49,768 nucleotides of DNA from Acidovorax sp. CCYZU-2555 (GTDB taxonomy: Bacteria > Pseudomonadota > Gammaproteobacteria > Burkholderiales > Burkholderiaceae_C): assembly GCF_018413525.1 (NCBI RefSeq), contig NZ_JAHCDD010000043.1, positions 1 through 49,768 of the forward strand. Direction: 5' to 3'. Positions within the stretch are counted from its first letter, which is position 1, and each line of letters opens with the position of its first letter. The notes below the pieces were generated by a model. It was given only the letters and a program-made list of their open reading frames with translations. It was not told where the DNA came from and did not search any database. The position numbers and the translations under genes were made by a program. This document shows positions 41,250 to 49,630 of this stretch, one piece after another.

Positions 41250-41537
41250 TCAGCGGTCGGTGGGCGCGTGTTCGGCCGGCGTGGCCGCGTGGTTGCGGCC
41301 GGTCAGCGCGGGCGCCAGGCGCAGGTCGGGCTTCTCGGACAGCGTCTGGTTGATCTCTATGCCGTGGCGGTAGTAGTCGGGGTCGATCACCGGGTCTGGA
41401 TTGGTGGCGGCAATCCAGAACGTGACCAGGCCCGCGACCACGACCACGGCCGGGCCGCCGATCACCATCCAGACAAAACCGAATTTCCACCAGGGCCGGG
41501 GATCGTGTGCGGGAGCATTGGCAGGATTTTTCGACAT
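41250..41537 (-). CDS. ccoH: FixH/CcoH family cbb3 oxidase assembly protein
   Basis: The 95-residue protein has one N-terminal transmembrane helix (FGFVWMVIGGPAVVVVAGLV) and a periplasmic segment with the family text NPDPVIDPDYYRHGIEINQT. CcoH/FixH proteins assist assembly of cbb3 oxidase. It lacks the longer C-terminal domain of rhizobial FixH. A terminator-like hairpin pair separates it from ccoP. Confidence 0.88.
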   Translation of the reverse strand: MSKNPANAPAHDPRPWWKFGFVWMVIGGPAVVVVAGLVTFWIAATNPDPVIDPDYYRHGIEINQTLSEKPDLRLAPALTGRNHAATPAEHAPTDR

Positions 41538-41558
41538 GGTGCGGCTTTCAAGGTTGCG

Positions 41559-41591
41559 GTCCGGGCGCCGGCGCTGCGCGGGCGCCCGGAC
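41559..41591 (-). repeat. Long perfect hairpin before ccoH
   Basis: GTCCGGGCGCC (41559-41569) and GGCGCCCGGAC (41581-41591) form an 11-bp perfect stem with an 11-nt loop in the ccoP-ccoH gap, just after a terminator-like hairpin. It may block 3' exonucleases and so stabilise the upstream ccoNOQP message, or control ccoH translation. Confidence 0.6.
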
Positions 41592-41592
41592 G

Positions 41593-41616
41593 AAAAAAAG
41601 GGCGGCAGCGCCGCCC
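41593..41616 (-). terminator. Intrinsic terminator between ccoP and ccoH
   Basis: On the minus strand GGGCGGC pairs with GCCGCCC around a 3-nt loop and is followed by seven T. It lies 12 nt past the ccoP stop at 41629 and should end most ccoNOQP transcripts. Confidence 0.85.
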
Positions 41617-41628
41617 TGGTCGGCGCTA

Positions 41629-42543
41629 TCAGCGCGCGGTGGCAGGCTTGTGCGAGAGGCTCCAGACGTAGGAAGTCAGCACGCCGATCTGTCCTTCGGT
41701 CAGCTTGTCCTTCTGCGCCGGCATCTGGTTCTGCTTGCCGTTGTTGATGATGTCGATGATCGCGGCTTCACCCCAGCCGTGCAACCACACGTCGTCGGTC
41801 AGGTTGGGCGCGCCCATGGCCTGATTGCCCTTGCCGTCCATGCCGTGGCAGGCCGCGCAGGCGGTGAAATGCGATTTGCCCAGCGAAGCGCGCAGCGAAT
41901 CGCTGGGGCTGCCCGACAGGCTCAGCACATAGTGCGCCAGATTGCGCACGTCTTCGGGCGAGCCCACGGCGGCGGCCATCGGCGGCATGATGCCGAAACG
42001 GCCTTCGGTGATGGTGGTCTTGATCGTTTCGGGATCGCCGCCATACAGCCAGTCGCCGTCGGTCAGGTTGGGGAAGCTCTTGCCGCCGCCTGCGTCCGAG
42101 CCGTGGCATTGCGCGCAGTTGTTCATGAACAAACGCTCGCCAATGGCCATGGCCTGCGGATCCTCGGCACGCTGCTCGGGCGTCATCGTCGCGAAGCGCG
42201 CATACAGCGGCTCGATCTGCGCCTTGGCCTTGGCCATTTCGGCCTCGTAGGCGCCGACCTGCGACCAGCCCAGCTTGCCCGACATCGATCCCAGGCCCGG
42301 ATAGGCCGCGAGATAGACGATGCCGAAGATCACGGTGATGACGAACAGCCACACCCACCAGCGTGGCAAGGGGTTGTTCAACTCGCGCAGGTCACCGTCC
42401 CAGACATGGCCGGTGGTGTTGTCCGCGGAGGACACGACTTTCTTGCGCGCCGTGAAAAGCAGCAGCAGCGCGCAGAAAAGAATGCCGCCCAGGGTCAGCA
42501 CGATCACGAAGATCGACCAGAAATTGTTTACGAAATCGCTCAT
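41629..42543 (-). CDS. ccoP: cbb3-type cytochrome c oxidase subunit III (diheme)
   Basis: The 304-residue subunit has two N-terminal helices (FWSIFVIVLTLGGILFCALL; LPRWWVWLFVITVIFGIVYL), WDGDLRELNNPLPRWW between them, and two cytochrome c haem sites, NNCAQCHGSDAGGG and FTACAACHGMDGKGN, each with a downstream Met-containing segment. It passes electrons from soluble cytochrome c to CcoO. It lies 30 bp after ccoQ. Confidence 0.97.
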   Translation of the reverse strand: MSDFVNNFWSIFVIVLTLGGILFCALLLLFTARKKVVSSADNTTGHVWDGDLRELNNPLPRWWVWLFVITVIFGIVYLAAYPGLGSMSGKLGWSQVGAYEAEMAKAKAQIEPLYARFATMTPEQRAEDPQAMAIGERLFMNNCAQCHGSDAGGGKSFPNLTDGDWLYGGDPETIKTTITEGRFGIMPPMAAAVGSPEDVRNLAHYVLSLSGSPSDSLRASLGKSHFTACAACHGMDGKGNQAMGAPNLTDDVWLHGWGEAAIIDIINNGKQNQMPAQKDKLTEGQIGVLTSYVWSLSHKPATAR

Positions 42544-42573
42544 GGGTTGTTCTCGTTATGCAGACAGGACACT

Positions 42574-42714
42574 TCAGTCCTGTTCAAAGGGCAACTGCGC
42601 TGCCTCATCGAAGCGGGCCTTGTTGCGGCGGGCGTAAGCCCACCACCAGATGCCCACAAAGAAGGCAAAAGACGCCAGCGTGACCACGATGCGCATGGTG
42701 GTGATGATGTCCAT
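42574..42714 (-). CDS. ccoQ: cbb3-type oxidase subunit CcoQ, 46 aa
   Basis: The ATG at 42714 opens a 46-codon frame: MDIITTMRIVVTLASFAFFV, then GIWWWAYARRNKARFDEAAQ and LPFEQD. A single transmembrane helix, the Trp-rich exit and the FDEAAxLPF tail are typical CcoQ. It lies 12 bp after ccoO and 30 bp before ccoP, the standard operon position. CcoQ stabilises the complex. Confidence 0.95.
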   Translation of the reverse strand: MDIITTMRIVVTLASFAFFVGIWWWAYARRNKARFDEAAQLPFEQD

Positions 42715-42726
42715 GGTGCTTTCCTC

Positions 42727-43356
42727 TTACTTCAGTGCCGTGCCAAGAACCTGCAGGTAGGCGATGACGGCTTCCATTTCCGTCTTGCCCTTGACCTCGT
42801 CGGTAGACGCCTTGATCTCGTCGTCCGTATAGGGCACGCCCACGCGGCGCAGCGCCGTCATGTGCGCGGCCACCGAGCCATGGTCCGCAGCGGTCTTTGA
42901 CAGCCATGGATAGGCGGGCATGTTCGACTCGGGCACCACGTCGCGCGGGTTGTTCAAGTGGATGCGATGCCATTCATCGCTGTACTTGCCGCCCACGCGG
43001 TGCAGGTCGGGACCGGTGCGCTTGGAACCCCATTGGAACGGGTGGTCGTAGACGAACTCGCCGGCCACCGAGTAGTGGCCATAGCGCAGCGTTTCGGCGT
43101 AGAAGGGGCGGATCATCTGCGAGTGGCAGTTGTAGCAACCTTCGCGCAGATAGATGTCGCGACCCACCAGTTGCACCGCGGTGTAGGGCTTGACGCCCTG
43201 CACGGCTTCGGTGGTCGACTTTTGATAGAACAGAGGCACGATTTCGGCCAGGCCGCCGATGGCGATCGTCACCAGCGTCAGCACGATCAGCCAGAAATTG
43301 CTGGTTTCCACCTTTTCGTGGGTGAATCCGCTCGATTTTTTGTTTTGATCAGACAT
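42727..43356 (-). CDS. ccoO: cbb3-type cytochrome c oxidase subunit II (monoheme)
   Basis: The 209-residue subunit has an N-terminal membrane anchor ([20 protein letters not shown]), the haem c motif [35 protein letters not shown] and the C-terminal [16 protein letters not shown]. All are standard for CcoO. It follows ccoN by 16 bp. Confidence 0.97.
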   Translation of the reverse strand: MSDQNKKSSGFTHEKVETSNFWLIVLTLVTIAIGGLAEIVPLFYQKSTTEAVQGVKPYTAVQLVGRDIYLREGCYNCHSQMIRPFYAETLRYGHYSVAGEFVYDHPFQWGSKRTGPDLHRVGGKYSDEWHRIHLNNPRDVVPESNMPAYPWLSKTAADHGSVAAHMTALRRVGVPYTDDEIKASTDEVKGKTEMEAVIAYLQVLGTALK

Positions 43357-43372
43357 GTGAGGCTCCTAGAAC

Positions 43373-44812
43373 TCAGGCGTGGGCCTGGTTCACTGCGGGA
43401 ATGGCGACCTTGACGGAGCGGCCGTTGATGGCCGTCATCCAGGTGTTCCAGGCCATGACCAGCATGCCGCCCAGGTACAGCAGACCGCCGACCACGCGGA
43501 TCACGTAGAACGGATAGGTCGCCTTGACGCTTTCGACGAAGGTGTAGGTCAGCGTGCCGTCGGGGTTGACCGCACGCCACATCAGGCCCTGCATCACGCC
43601 GGCAATCCACATCGCGGCGATGTACAGCACGATGCCTATGGTCGCCATCCAGAAGTGCAGCTCGATCGCGGGCACCGAGTACATCTTGTCCTTACCGAAC
43701 AGACGTGGGATCAGGTAGTACAGCGAACCCATGGTGATCAGACCCACCCAGCCAAGCGCACCGGAATGCACATGACCAATGGTCCAGTCGGTGTAATGCG
43801 ACAGCGCGTTGACGGTCTTGATGGCCATCATCGGGCCTTCGAACGTCGACATGCCGTAGAACGACAGCGCCACGATCAGGAAGCGCAGGATGGGGTCGTC
43901 ACGCAGCTTGTGCCAGGCGCCCGACAGCGTCATCACGCCGTTGATCATGCCGCCCCAGCTCGGCGCCAGCAGGATGATGGAGAACACCATGCCCACGGAT
44001 TGCGTCCAGTCGGGCAGCGCCGTGTAGTGCAGGTGGTGCGGGCCGGCCCACATATAGGTGAAGATCAGCGCCCAGAAGTGGACGATCGACAGGCGATAGC
44101 TGTAGACCGGACGACCGGCCTGCTTGGGGATGAAGTAATACATCATGCCCAGGAAGCCCGCGGTCAGCAGGAAGCCGACGGCGTTATGGCCGTACCACCA
44201 CTGGATCATCGCGTCCTGCACGCCGGCATAGGCCGAGTAGCTCTTCATCCAGCCCGCGGGGCTGGAGATGTTGTTGAAGATGTGCAGCAGTGCGATGGCG
44301 ATGATGTAGGCGCCGAAGAACCAGTTCGCCACATAGATGTGCTTGACCTTGCGGATGCCGATGGTGCCGAAGAACACGATGGCGTAGCTGACCCAGGTGA
44401 CCAGGATCAGCAGATCGATGGGCCATTCGAGTTCAGCGTATTCCTTGCCCTGGGTGTAGCCCATGGGCAGGCTGATCACGGCGCCTACGATGACCAGCTG
44501 CCAGCACCAGAAGGTCAGGCTCGCGAGCTTGGGCATGAACAGCCCGGTCTGGCAGGTGCGCTGCACCACGTAGTAGCTGGTGGCGAACAGCGCGCTGCCG
44601 CCGAACGCGAAGATCACCGCATTGGTGTGCAGCGGCCGCAGGCGGCCGAAGCTCAACCATGGCACGCCAAAGTTGAGTTCGGGCCAGGCCAGCTGGGCGG
44701 CGACGAGCACGCCGACGGCCATGCCGATCACCCCCCAGACCACCGCCATGATTGAAAACTGTCTTACGACTTTATCGTCGTAATGCACAGCACTGTTTTT
44801 TAGAGCTTCCAT
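43373..44812 (-). CDS. ccoN: cbb3-type cytochrome c oxidase subunit I
   Basis: The 479-residue catalytic subunit has about twelve helices and the His-ligand regions [40 protein letters not shown] (copper-B side) and [20 protein letters not shown]. It reduces oxygen to water with high affinity and pumps protons. An FNR box lies 60 bp upstream of the ATG, within the end of ccoS, so ccoNOQP has its own oxygen-responsive promoter. Confidence 0.97.
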   Translation of the reverse strand: MEALKNSAVHYDDKVVRQFSIMAVVWGVIGMAVGVLVAAQLAWPELNFGVPWLSFGRLRPLHTNAVIFAFGGSALFATSYYVVQRTCQTGLFMPKLASLTFWCWQLVIVGAVISLPMGYTQGKEYAELEWPIDLLILVTWVSYAIVFFGTIGIRKVKHIYVANWFFGAYIIAIALLHIFNNISSPAGWMKSYSAYAGVQDAMIQWWYGHNAVGFLLTAGFLGMMYYFIPKQAGRPVYSYRLSIVHFWALIFTYMWAGPHHLHYTALPDWTQSVGMVFSIILLAPSWGGMINGVMTLSGAWHKLRDDPILRFLIVALSFYGMSTFEGPMMAIKTVNALSHYTDWTIGHVHSGALGWVGLITMGSLYYLIPRLFGKDKMYSVPAIELHFWMATIGIVLYIAAMWIAGVMQGLMWRAVNPDGTLTYTFVESVKATYPFYVIRVVGGLLYLGGMLVMAWNTWMTAINGRSVKVAIPAVNQAHA

Positions 44813-44865
44813 CGCGCACCTCTTGTATTGCTTGCAAAGTGTTTATCCACCGGACTTCTGGTGTA

Positions 44866-44879
44866 TTGATACATGTCAA
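44866..44879. promoter_or_regulatory. FNR box upstream of ccoN (overlapping the ccoS stop)
   Basis: TTGATACATGTCAA differs from TTGAT-N4-ATCAA at one position. A start 41.5 bp from its centre would give ccoN a leader of about 19 nt. The last base pairs of ccoS, including the stop at 44876-44878, are part of the box. Confidence 0.78.
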
Positions 44880-45013
44880 TCGTTTCTCAGAATCCGCTCC
44901 CCCTCTTGTTCCACACTCTCGAACTGACCCCTGTAGACCGCCCACCACAGGGCGGCCACGATGGCCAGAACCAGGACTACTGATAACGGGATCAGCAAGT
45001 AAAGAATTTCCAT
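44876..45013 (-). CDS. ccoS: cbb3-type oxidase assembly protein CcoS, 45 aa
   Basis: The frame starts at ATG 45013 (MEILYLLIPLSVVLVLAIVA) and ends at 44876. The single helix followed by LWWAVYRGQFESVEQEGERI is the CcoS signature (WAVxxGQFxDLExxxxRIL). Its ATG shares bases with the ccoI stop (TGATG). CcoS is needed to insert cofactors into the cbb3 oxidase. Confidence 0.94.
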   Translation of the reverse strand: MEILYLLIPLSVVLVLAIVAALWWAVYRGQFESVEQEGERILRND

Positions 45014-47463
45014 CAAATCGCTCCTGACAGCGCCGCGGCGGGCGGCTGGGCGACCGGGCCGGCAGCCAGGCCATCGACATGGGCCAGCGGCAGCGCGCGC
45101 GCCAGGCGCGCGGCATTGAGCACCACCAGCAGCGAGCTCAGCGCCATGCCCAGGCCCGCGAGCCAGGCGGGCATCCAGCCGACGACGGCCAGCGGCACCG
45201 AAACGGCGTTGTACGCAGCGGCCCAGCACAGGTTCTGGCGCACGATGCGCAAGGTGCGCCGGCCCAGCAGCAGCGTCTGGGCGACCAGTTCCAGACGGTC
45301 GCCGAGCACCACGAAATCGGAGCGCGATCGGGCCAGCGCAACGGCGCGGCCAAACGCAAAGGAAACATGGGCGCCGGCGAGCACCGGGCCGTCGTTGAGG
45401 CCGTCGCCGACCATGGCCACCTGACGGCCGGCGGCCTGTTCGGCCTGCAGGCGCGCGAGCTTGTCCTGGGGCGTGCAGTCGCCCACGGCGACATCGATGC
45501 CCGTCTGCGCCGCGATGCGCTGCACGGCGGCGTCGCGGTCGCCCGACAGCAGCAGCACGCGAATGCCCGCGGCGCGCAGCTGCGCGACCACGGCCGGCGC
45601 TTCGGCGCGCAGGTCTTCGCTCAGGCCGAAACGCAGTAGTTCGCGCGCCTGGCCCTGGCTGTCTTCTTCGGTGAGCACCACCTGCTGCAGCGGCGATGCG
45701 CCCTGCTCCGCCGCGCCCGTGTGGCGCAGCGAGCCCAGGCGCAAATGGCGCAGCAGGTCGGGCTGCAGGCTGTCGTGCACGGCGGCGATCAGGCCGAAGC
45801 CCGCGCGTTCCTGCACCTGCACGATCTGCCAGCGCGCGGCCAGCGCCTGCGCCGCGCCATCGTTGTCGGCGGCGCGCGCCACGGCGCGCGAAGCGGGGTG
45901 AACAGACTGGCGCGCGAGCAGGCCGGCCAGCGCCAGGGCTTCATCCGCAGCCACGCCCGCGCCCGGCTGCAGGCTGCGCACGGCCATGCCGTCGCGCGTG
46001 AGCGTGCCGGTCTTGTCGAACACCAGCGTATCGACCGCGGCCAGCGCTTCGAGGCCTTGCAGATTGCGCACCAGCACGCCGCTGCGCGCCAGCGTGCCGG
46101 CGGCCGTGAGCATGGCCACGGGCGTGGCCAGCGACAGCGCGCAGGGGCAGGTCACGATCAGCACCGCCACGGCGACCATCATCGCGTGGCTGGGATCGGT
46201 GGGCCACCACCAGGCCGCGGCCAGGCCTGCGGCCACGAGCACGGCGATCAGGAACGGACGCGCGATGCGGTCGGCAAGCTGCGCCAGTCGAGGCTTTTGC
46301 AGCGATGCGCTTTCCATCAGCGCGACGATCTGCGCGAACTGCGTGCCCTCGCCCGCGGCCAGCACGCGCACCTGCACCACGGCGTCGAGGTTGTAGCTGC
46401 CGGCCGCGACCGCATCGCCCACATGGCGCAGCACGGGCGTCGATTCGCCCGTCAGCAGGGCTTCGTCGGCATGGGTGCTGCCGTCGACGATTTCACCGTC
46501 GGCGGGAAAGGCTTCACCGGGCAGCACGCGCACCGTGTCGCCGGCCTGCAGACGGCGCGTGGCGACGCGCTCCCAGCTGCCGCCTGCCGTGCGCCGTTCC
46601 ACGCTGTCGGGCAGGCGGTTCATCACGGCTTCGAGCGCGCCGGCCGTGCGGTCGCGCAGGCGCATCTCCAGCAGCCGCCCCGACAGCAGGAAGAAGACGA
46701 ACATCGTCAGCGAATCGAAGAACACTTCGCGGCCGAACGGGCCCGAAGGATCGAAGGTGCCGATGGAACTCACGACAAAAGTGATCAGCATGCCCAGGGC
46801 CACGGGCAGGTCCATGCTCACGCGGCGCGCGCGGATGTCGCGCAGCGCATTCGAGAAGAACGGCCCGCAGGCAAACAGCACGACGGGCAGCGACAGCACC
46901 CACGAAGCCCAGCGTAGTAGGGTTTCCATCTCTTGCGTGAGATCGCCGGGTTTGGAAGAATACGCGGGCCAGGCGTACATCATGACTTGCATCATGCACA
47001 GACCGGCCACGAGCCAGCGCCACAGTTCCCTGCGGCTTTCGCGCTTGCGAATCTCGCGCGCAAAGGCGTCGCGTGCCGGAAAGGCCTGGTAGCCCGCGCG
47101 CTCGACCGCAGCCATCCACTGGGATGGCAGTACTTGAGAAGGGTTCCAGACCACGCGTGCACGCTGCGTCGCGGCACTCACTTCGGCGCGTTCCACACCC
47201 GGGACGCCGCGCAGCGCATCCTCGATGGTCAGCGCGCAGGCGGCACAATGCATGCCGTGCAAAACCACATGGGAATCCCATGTGAGGGAAGCATCTGGTG
47301 GGGGTTCGGATTCGTGGGTGGCAGTCGGCCCGACGGGCCTCCCAAATGCACTCCACTCCTGTGGGTCGTCCAGCAGCGAAGCGCTTGCCTCGGTGGACAG
47401 GGGGCCGAAATCGAGCGCTACCGTCTCCGTCGCTGCGGACGGTTCGGGATTCTTGTAAGACAT
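45013..47463 (-). CDS. ccoI: Copper-translocating P1B-type ATPase for cbb3 oxidase assembly
   Basis: The 816-residue ATPase has an N-terminal metal-binding domain with GMHCAAC (about 70-76), eight expected helices with the CPC motif (VTCPCALSLATP), the actuator motif LLTGES, the phosphorylation motif VFDKTGTLT, the nucleotide-domain His-Pro (SVHPAS) and the hinge MVGDGLNDGPVL. CcoI/CtpA exports copper for the oxidase. I chose the ATG at 47463; a longer frame to 47580 would run through an FNR box and is rejected. Confidence 0.95.
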   Translation of the reverse strand: MSYKNPEPSAATETVALDFGPLSTEASASLLDDPQEWSAFGRPVGPTATHESEPPPDASLTWDSHVVLHGMHCAACALTIEDALRGVPGVERAEVSAATQRARVVWNPSQVLPSQWMAAVERAGYQAFPARDAFAREIRKRESRRELWRWLVAGLCMMQVMMYAWPAYSSKPGDLTQEMETLLRWASWVLSLPVVLFACGPFFSNALRDIRARRVSMDLPVALGMLITFVVSSIGTFDPSGPFGREVFFDSLTMFVFFLLSGRLLEMRLRDRTAGALEAVMNRLPDSVERRTAGGSWERVATRRLQAGDTVRVLPGEAFPADGEIVDGSTHADEALLTGESTPVLRHVGDAVAAGSYNLDAVVQVRVLAAGEGTQFAQIVALMESASLQKPRLAQLADRIARPFLIAVLVAAGLAAAWWWPTDPSHAMMVAVAVLIVTCPCALSLATPVAMLTAAGTLARSGVLVRNLQGLEALAAVDTLVFDKTGTLTRDGMAVRSLQPGAGVAADEALALAGLLARQSVHPASRAVARAADNDGAAQALAARWQIVQVQERAGFGLIAAVHDSLQPDLLRHLRLGSLRHTGAAEQGASPLQQVVLTEEDSQGQARELLRFGLSEDLRAEAPAVVAQLRAAGIRVLLLSGDRDAAVQRIAAQTGIDVAVGDCTPQDKLARLQAEQAAGRQVAMVGDGLNDGPVLAGAHVSFAFGRAVALARSRSDFVVLGDRLELVAQTLLLGRRTLRIVRQNLCWAAAYNAVSVPLAVVGWMPAWLAGLGMALSSLLVVLNAARLARALPLAHVDGLAAGPVAQPPAAALSGAI

Positions 47464-47497
47464 GGCGCAAGCGTAACTGGGGCGAATCATACGCGTA

Positions 47498-47511
47498 TTG
47501 ATCTTCATCAA
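47498..47511. promoter_or_regulatory. FNR box between ccoI and the usp gene
   Basis: TTGATCTTCATCAA is a perfect FNR consensus match in the 108-bp divergent gap. Its centre lies 67 bp from the usp start and 41 bp from the ccoI start. Class II geometry predicts a usp leader of about 26 nt, while a ccoI transcript of the same geometry would begin at its own start codon. Confidence 0.88.
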
Positions 47512-47571
47512 TTGCGAAAAGCCAGATAAGCTTAGGCTGCGATCCATCCATGTTTCAACCAAGGAGGCCGT

Positions 47572-48015
47572 ATGTACCAACGCATTCTCATCGCCACCGA
47601 TGGCTCACCACTGTCCGACCAGGCCATTGAAAGTGGGCTCTCACTCGCGGCGCTGTGCAAGGCCAGCGTCGTGGTCGTCAAAGTCGTGCCGCTCTACTCG
47701 CGCAGCTATCTCGAAGGTGGTGACTACACCAGCATCGACGACGTGAAGCGCATCGAGGACCAATGGGTGCACAGCGCGCAACAGTTGCTCAACGGAATAA
47801 TCGCCACCGGAGAAGCCCGCGGAGTACCCGTGAAAACCAGTGTAATCAAGTCGGACTTGGTCGCCGAGACGCTGATCGACGTCGCCAGGGAGCAAGGCGC
47901 CGACCTGATCGTCATGGCCTCGCACGGCCGCAAGGGCCTCAAGCGCCTGCTGCTGGGCAGCGAAACCCAGCATGTGCTGACGCACTCCACCGTGCCGGTA
48001 CTGGTACTGCGCTAA
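47572..48015 (+). CDS. Universal stress protein (UspA family)
   Basis: The 147-residue protein has the Usp fold: RILIATDGSPLSDQAIESGL at the N-terminus and the ATP-site region LIVMASHGRKGLKRLLLGSE near the C-terminus, ending HSTVPVLVLR. ATP-binding Usp proteins of this type are often induced by FNR/ANR during energy limitation. A perfect FNR box lies just upstream. Confidence 0.94.
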   Translation: MYQRILIATDGSPLSDQAIESGLSLAALCKASVVVVKVVPLYSRSYLEGGDYTSIDDVKRIEDQWVHSAQQLLNGIIATGEARGVPVKTSVIKSDLVAETLIDVAREQGADLIVMASHGRKGLKRLLLGSETQHVLTHSTVPVLVLR

Positions 48016-48023
48016 GCCGCCCA

Positions 48024-48048
48024 CCTGAGCGGCCTGGCGCCGCTCAGG
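48024..48048. terminator. Symmetric hairpin between usp and matB
   Basis: CCTGAGCGGC and GCCGCTCAGG form a perfect 10-bp stem with a 5-nt loop between two convergent genes. It includes the last bases of matB. No T run follows on either side, so bidirectional termination is likely but unproven. Confidence 0.55.
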
Positions 48049-49603
48049 ATGTGAACAGCTGTTGATATTGGGCACGCAGCAGATTCTTCTGCACCTTGCC
48101 CATGGTGTTGCGCGGCAGCTCGTCGACCACGAAGCAGCGCTTGGGAATCTTGAAGTTGGCGAGCTGCCCCTTCAATGCATCGACCAGCGGCTGGGCCTGC
48201 AACGCGGCGCCCGTCTTGGCCACGACCACGGCCACGCCGACTTCACCGAAGTCCGGGTGCGGCACGCCCACCAGCGCGCTTTCGGCCACGCCCGGCAGAT
48301 CATTGATGAAGCTTTCGACTTCGGCGGGGTAGACGTTGTAGCCGCCCGAAATGATCAGATCCTTGCTGCGCCCGACGATGCTCACATAGCCGCGCGCATC
48401 GATGCGGCCCACGTCGCCGGTCTTGAACCAGCCGTCGGCCGTGAACTCCTCGGCCGTCTTCTCGGGCATGCGCCAGTAGCCGGGAAACACATTGGGCCCG
48501 CGCACCTGGATATTGCCGATCTCGTCGACGGCCGCGGCCTCGCCTGCGTCGGTCAGCACGCGCACGCCCACGCCCGGCAGCGCAAAGCCCACGGTGCCGG
48601 GGCGGCGCTCCGACTGCCCGCCCTGGGCGGCGTCGGCGCTCCAGGGGTTGGAGGTCAGCATGATGGTCTCGCTCATGCCGTAGCGCTCGAGAATGGTATG
48701 GCCCGTGCGCTGCTGCCAGGCCGCATGGGTTTCGGTCAGCATGGGAGCCGAGCCCGAGACGAACAGGCGCATGTGCGCCGTGGCCGCGGGCGTGAGGCGC
48801 GCGTCGGCGAGCATGCGCACATAGAGCGTGGGAACGCCCATGAACACTGTCGCGTCGCGCATGCGCGCGATCACGGCCGCCGGGTCGAACTTCGCGAACC
48901 ACAGCATCTTGCTGCCGTTGAGCAGCGCGCCATGGATGGCGACGAACAGGCCGTGCACGTGGAAGATGGGCAGAGCGTGGATCAGCACGTCATCGGGCTG
49001 CCAGCCCCAGTATTCCTTGAGCACGCGCGCATTCGACAGCATGTTGCCGTGCGTGAGCATCGCGCCCTTGCTGCGGCCCGTGGTGCCGCTGGTGTACAGA
49101 ATCGCCGCGAGGTCGTCAGCGCCGCTGGCCACCGGCACATGGTGATCGCTGTGGTGGGCCGCGCGCTCGAGCAGGCTGCCGCTGCGGTCGTCGCCCAGCG
49201 TGAACACCGACTGCGTGCCGGCCTGGAACGCGATCTTGGACACCCAGCCGAAGTTGCCCGGCGAGCAGACCACGACCGCGGGCTCGGCGTTGGCGATGAA
49301 GTATTCGATCTCGGCGCTCTGGTAGGCGGTGTTGAGCGGCAGGAACACATGGCCGGCGCGCAGCGTCGCGAGGTACAGGATCAGCGCTTCCACCGATTTC
49401 TCGACCTGCACGGCAATGCGGCTGCGCGCCGGCAGGTGCATCGATTCGAGCAGATTGGCCATGCGCGCGCTCGCCTGGTCGAGGTCGCGCCAGGTGTAGA
49501 ACAGGCTGTGGCCGTCGGCGCCTATGGCCTCGACGGCCGTGGCATCGAGGTCCGAAGGAAAGGCCGCGCGCAGCGCGCCAAACAGGTTGTCGTCAGAAAG
49601 CAT
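48044..49603 (-). CDS. matB: Malonyl-CoA synthetase
   Basis: The 519-residue ANL-family ligase activates malonate (or methylmalonate) with CoA and ATP. It shows the P-loop ILYTSGTTGRSKGAMLTHGN, the LPIFHVHGLFVAIHGALL segment, the A5 motif TILERYGMSETIMLTSNPWS (the SNP ending is typical of MatB), GWFKTGDVGRIDARGYVSI and the catalytic Lys region LPRNTMGKVQKNLLR. It lies 27 bp past the enoyl-CoA hydratase gene on the same strand and is probably cotranscribed. Confidence 0.92.
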   Translation of the reverse strand: MLSDDNLFGALRAAFPSDLDATAVEAIGADGHSLFYTWRDLDQASARMANLLESMHLPARSRIAVQVEKSVEALILYLATLRAGHVFLPLNTAYQSAEIEYFIANAEPAVVVCSPGNFGWVSKIAFQAGTQSVFTLGDDRSGSLLERAAHHSDHHVPVASGADDLAAILYTSGTTGRSKGAMLTHGNMLSNARVLKEYWGWQPDDVLIHALPIFHVHGLFVAIHGALLNGSKMLWFAKFDPAAVIARMRDATVFMGVPTLYVRMLADARLTPAATAHMRLFVSGSAPMLTETHAAWQQRTGHTILERYGMSETIMLTSNPWSADAAQGGQSERRPGTVGFALPGVGVRVLTDAGEAAAVDEIGNIQVRGPNVFPGYWRMPEKTAEEFTADGWFKTGDVGRIDARGYVSIVGRSKDLIISGGYNVYPAEVESFINDLPGVAESALVGVPHPDFGEVGVAVVVAKTGAALQAQPLVDALKGQLANFKIPKRCFVVDELPRNTMGKVQKNLLRAQYQQLFTS

Positions 49604-49630
49604 GGAAATCTCGAAAAAGTTCGTGGATAT

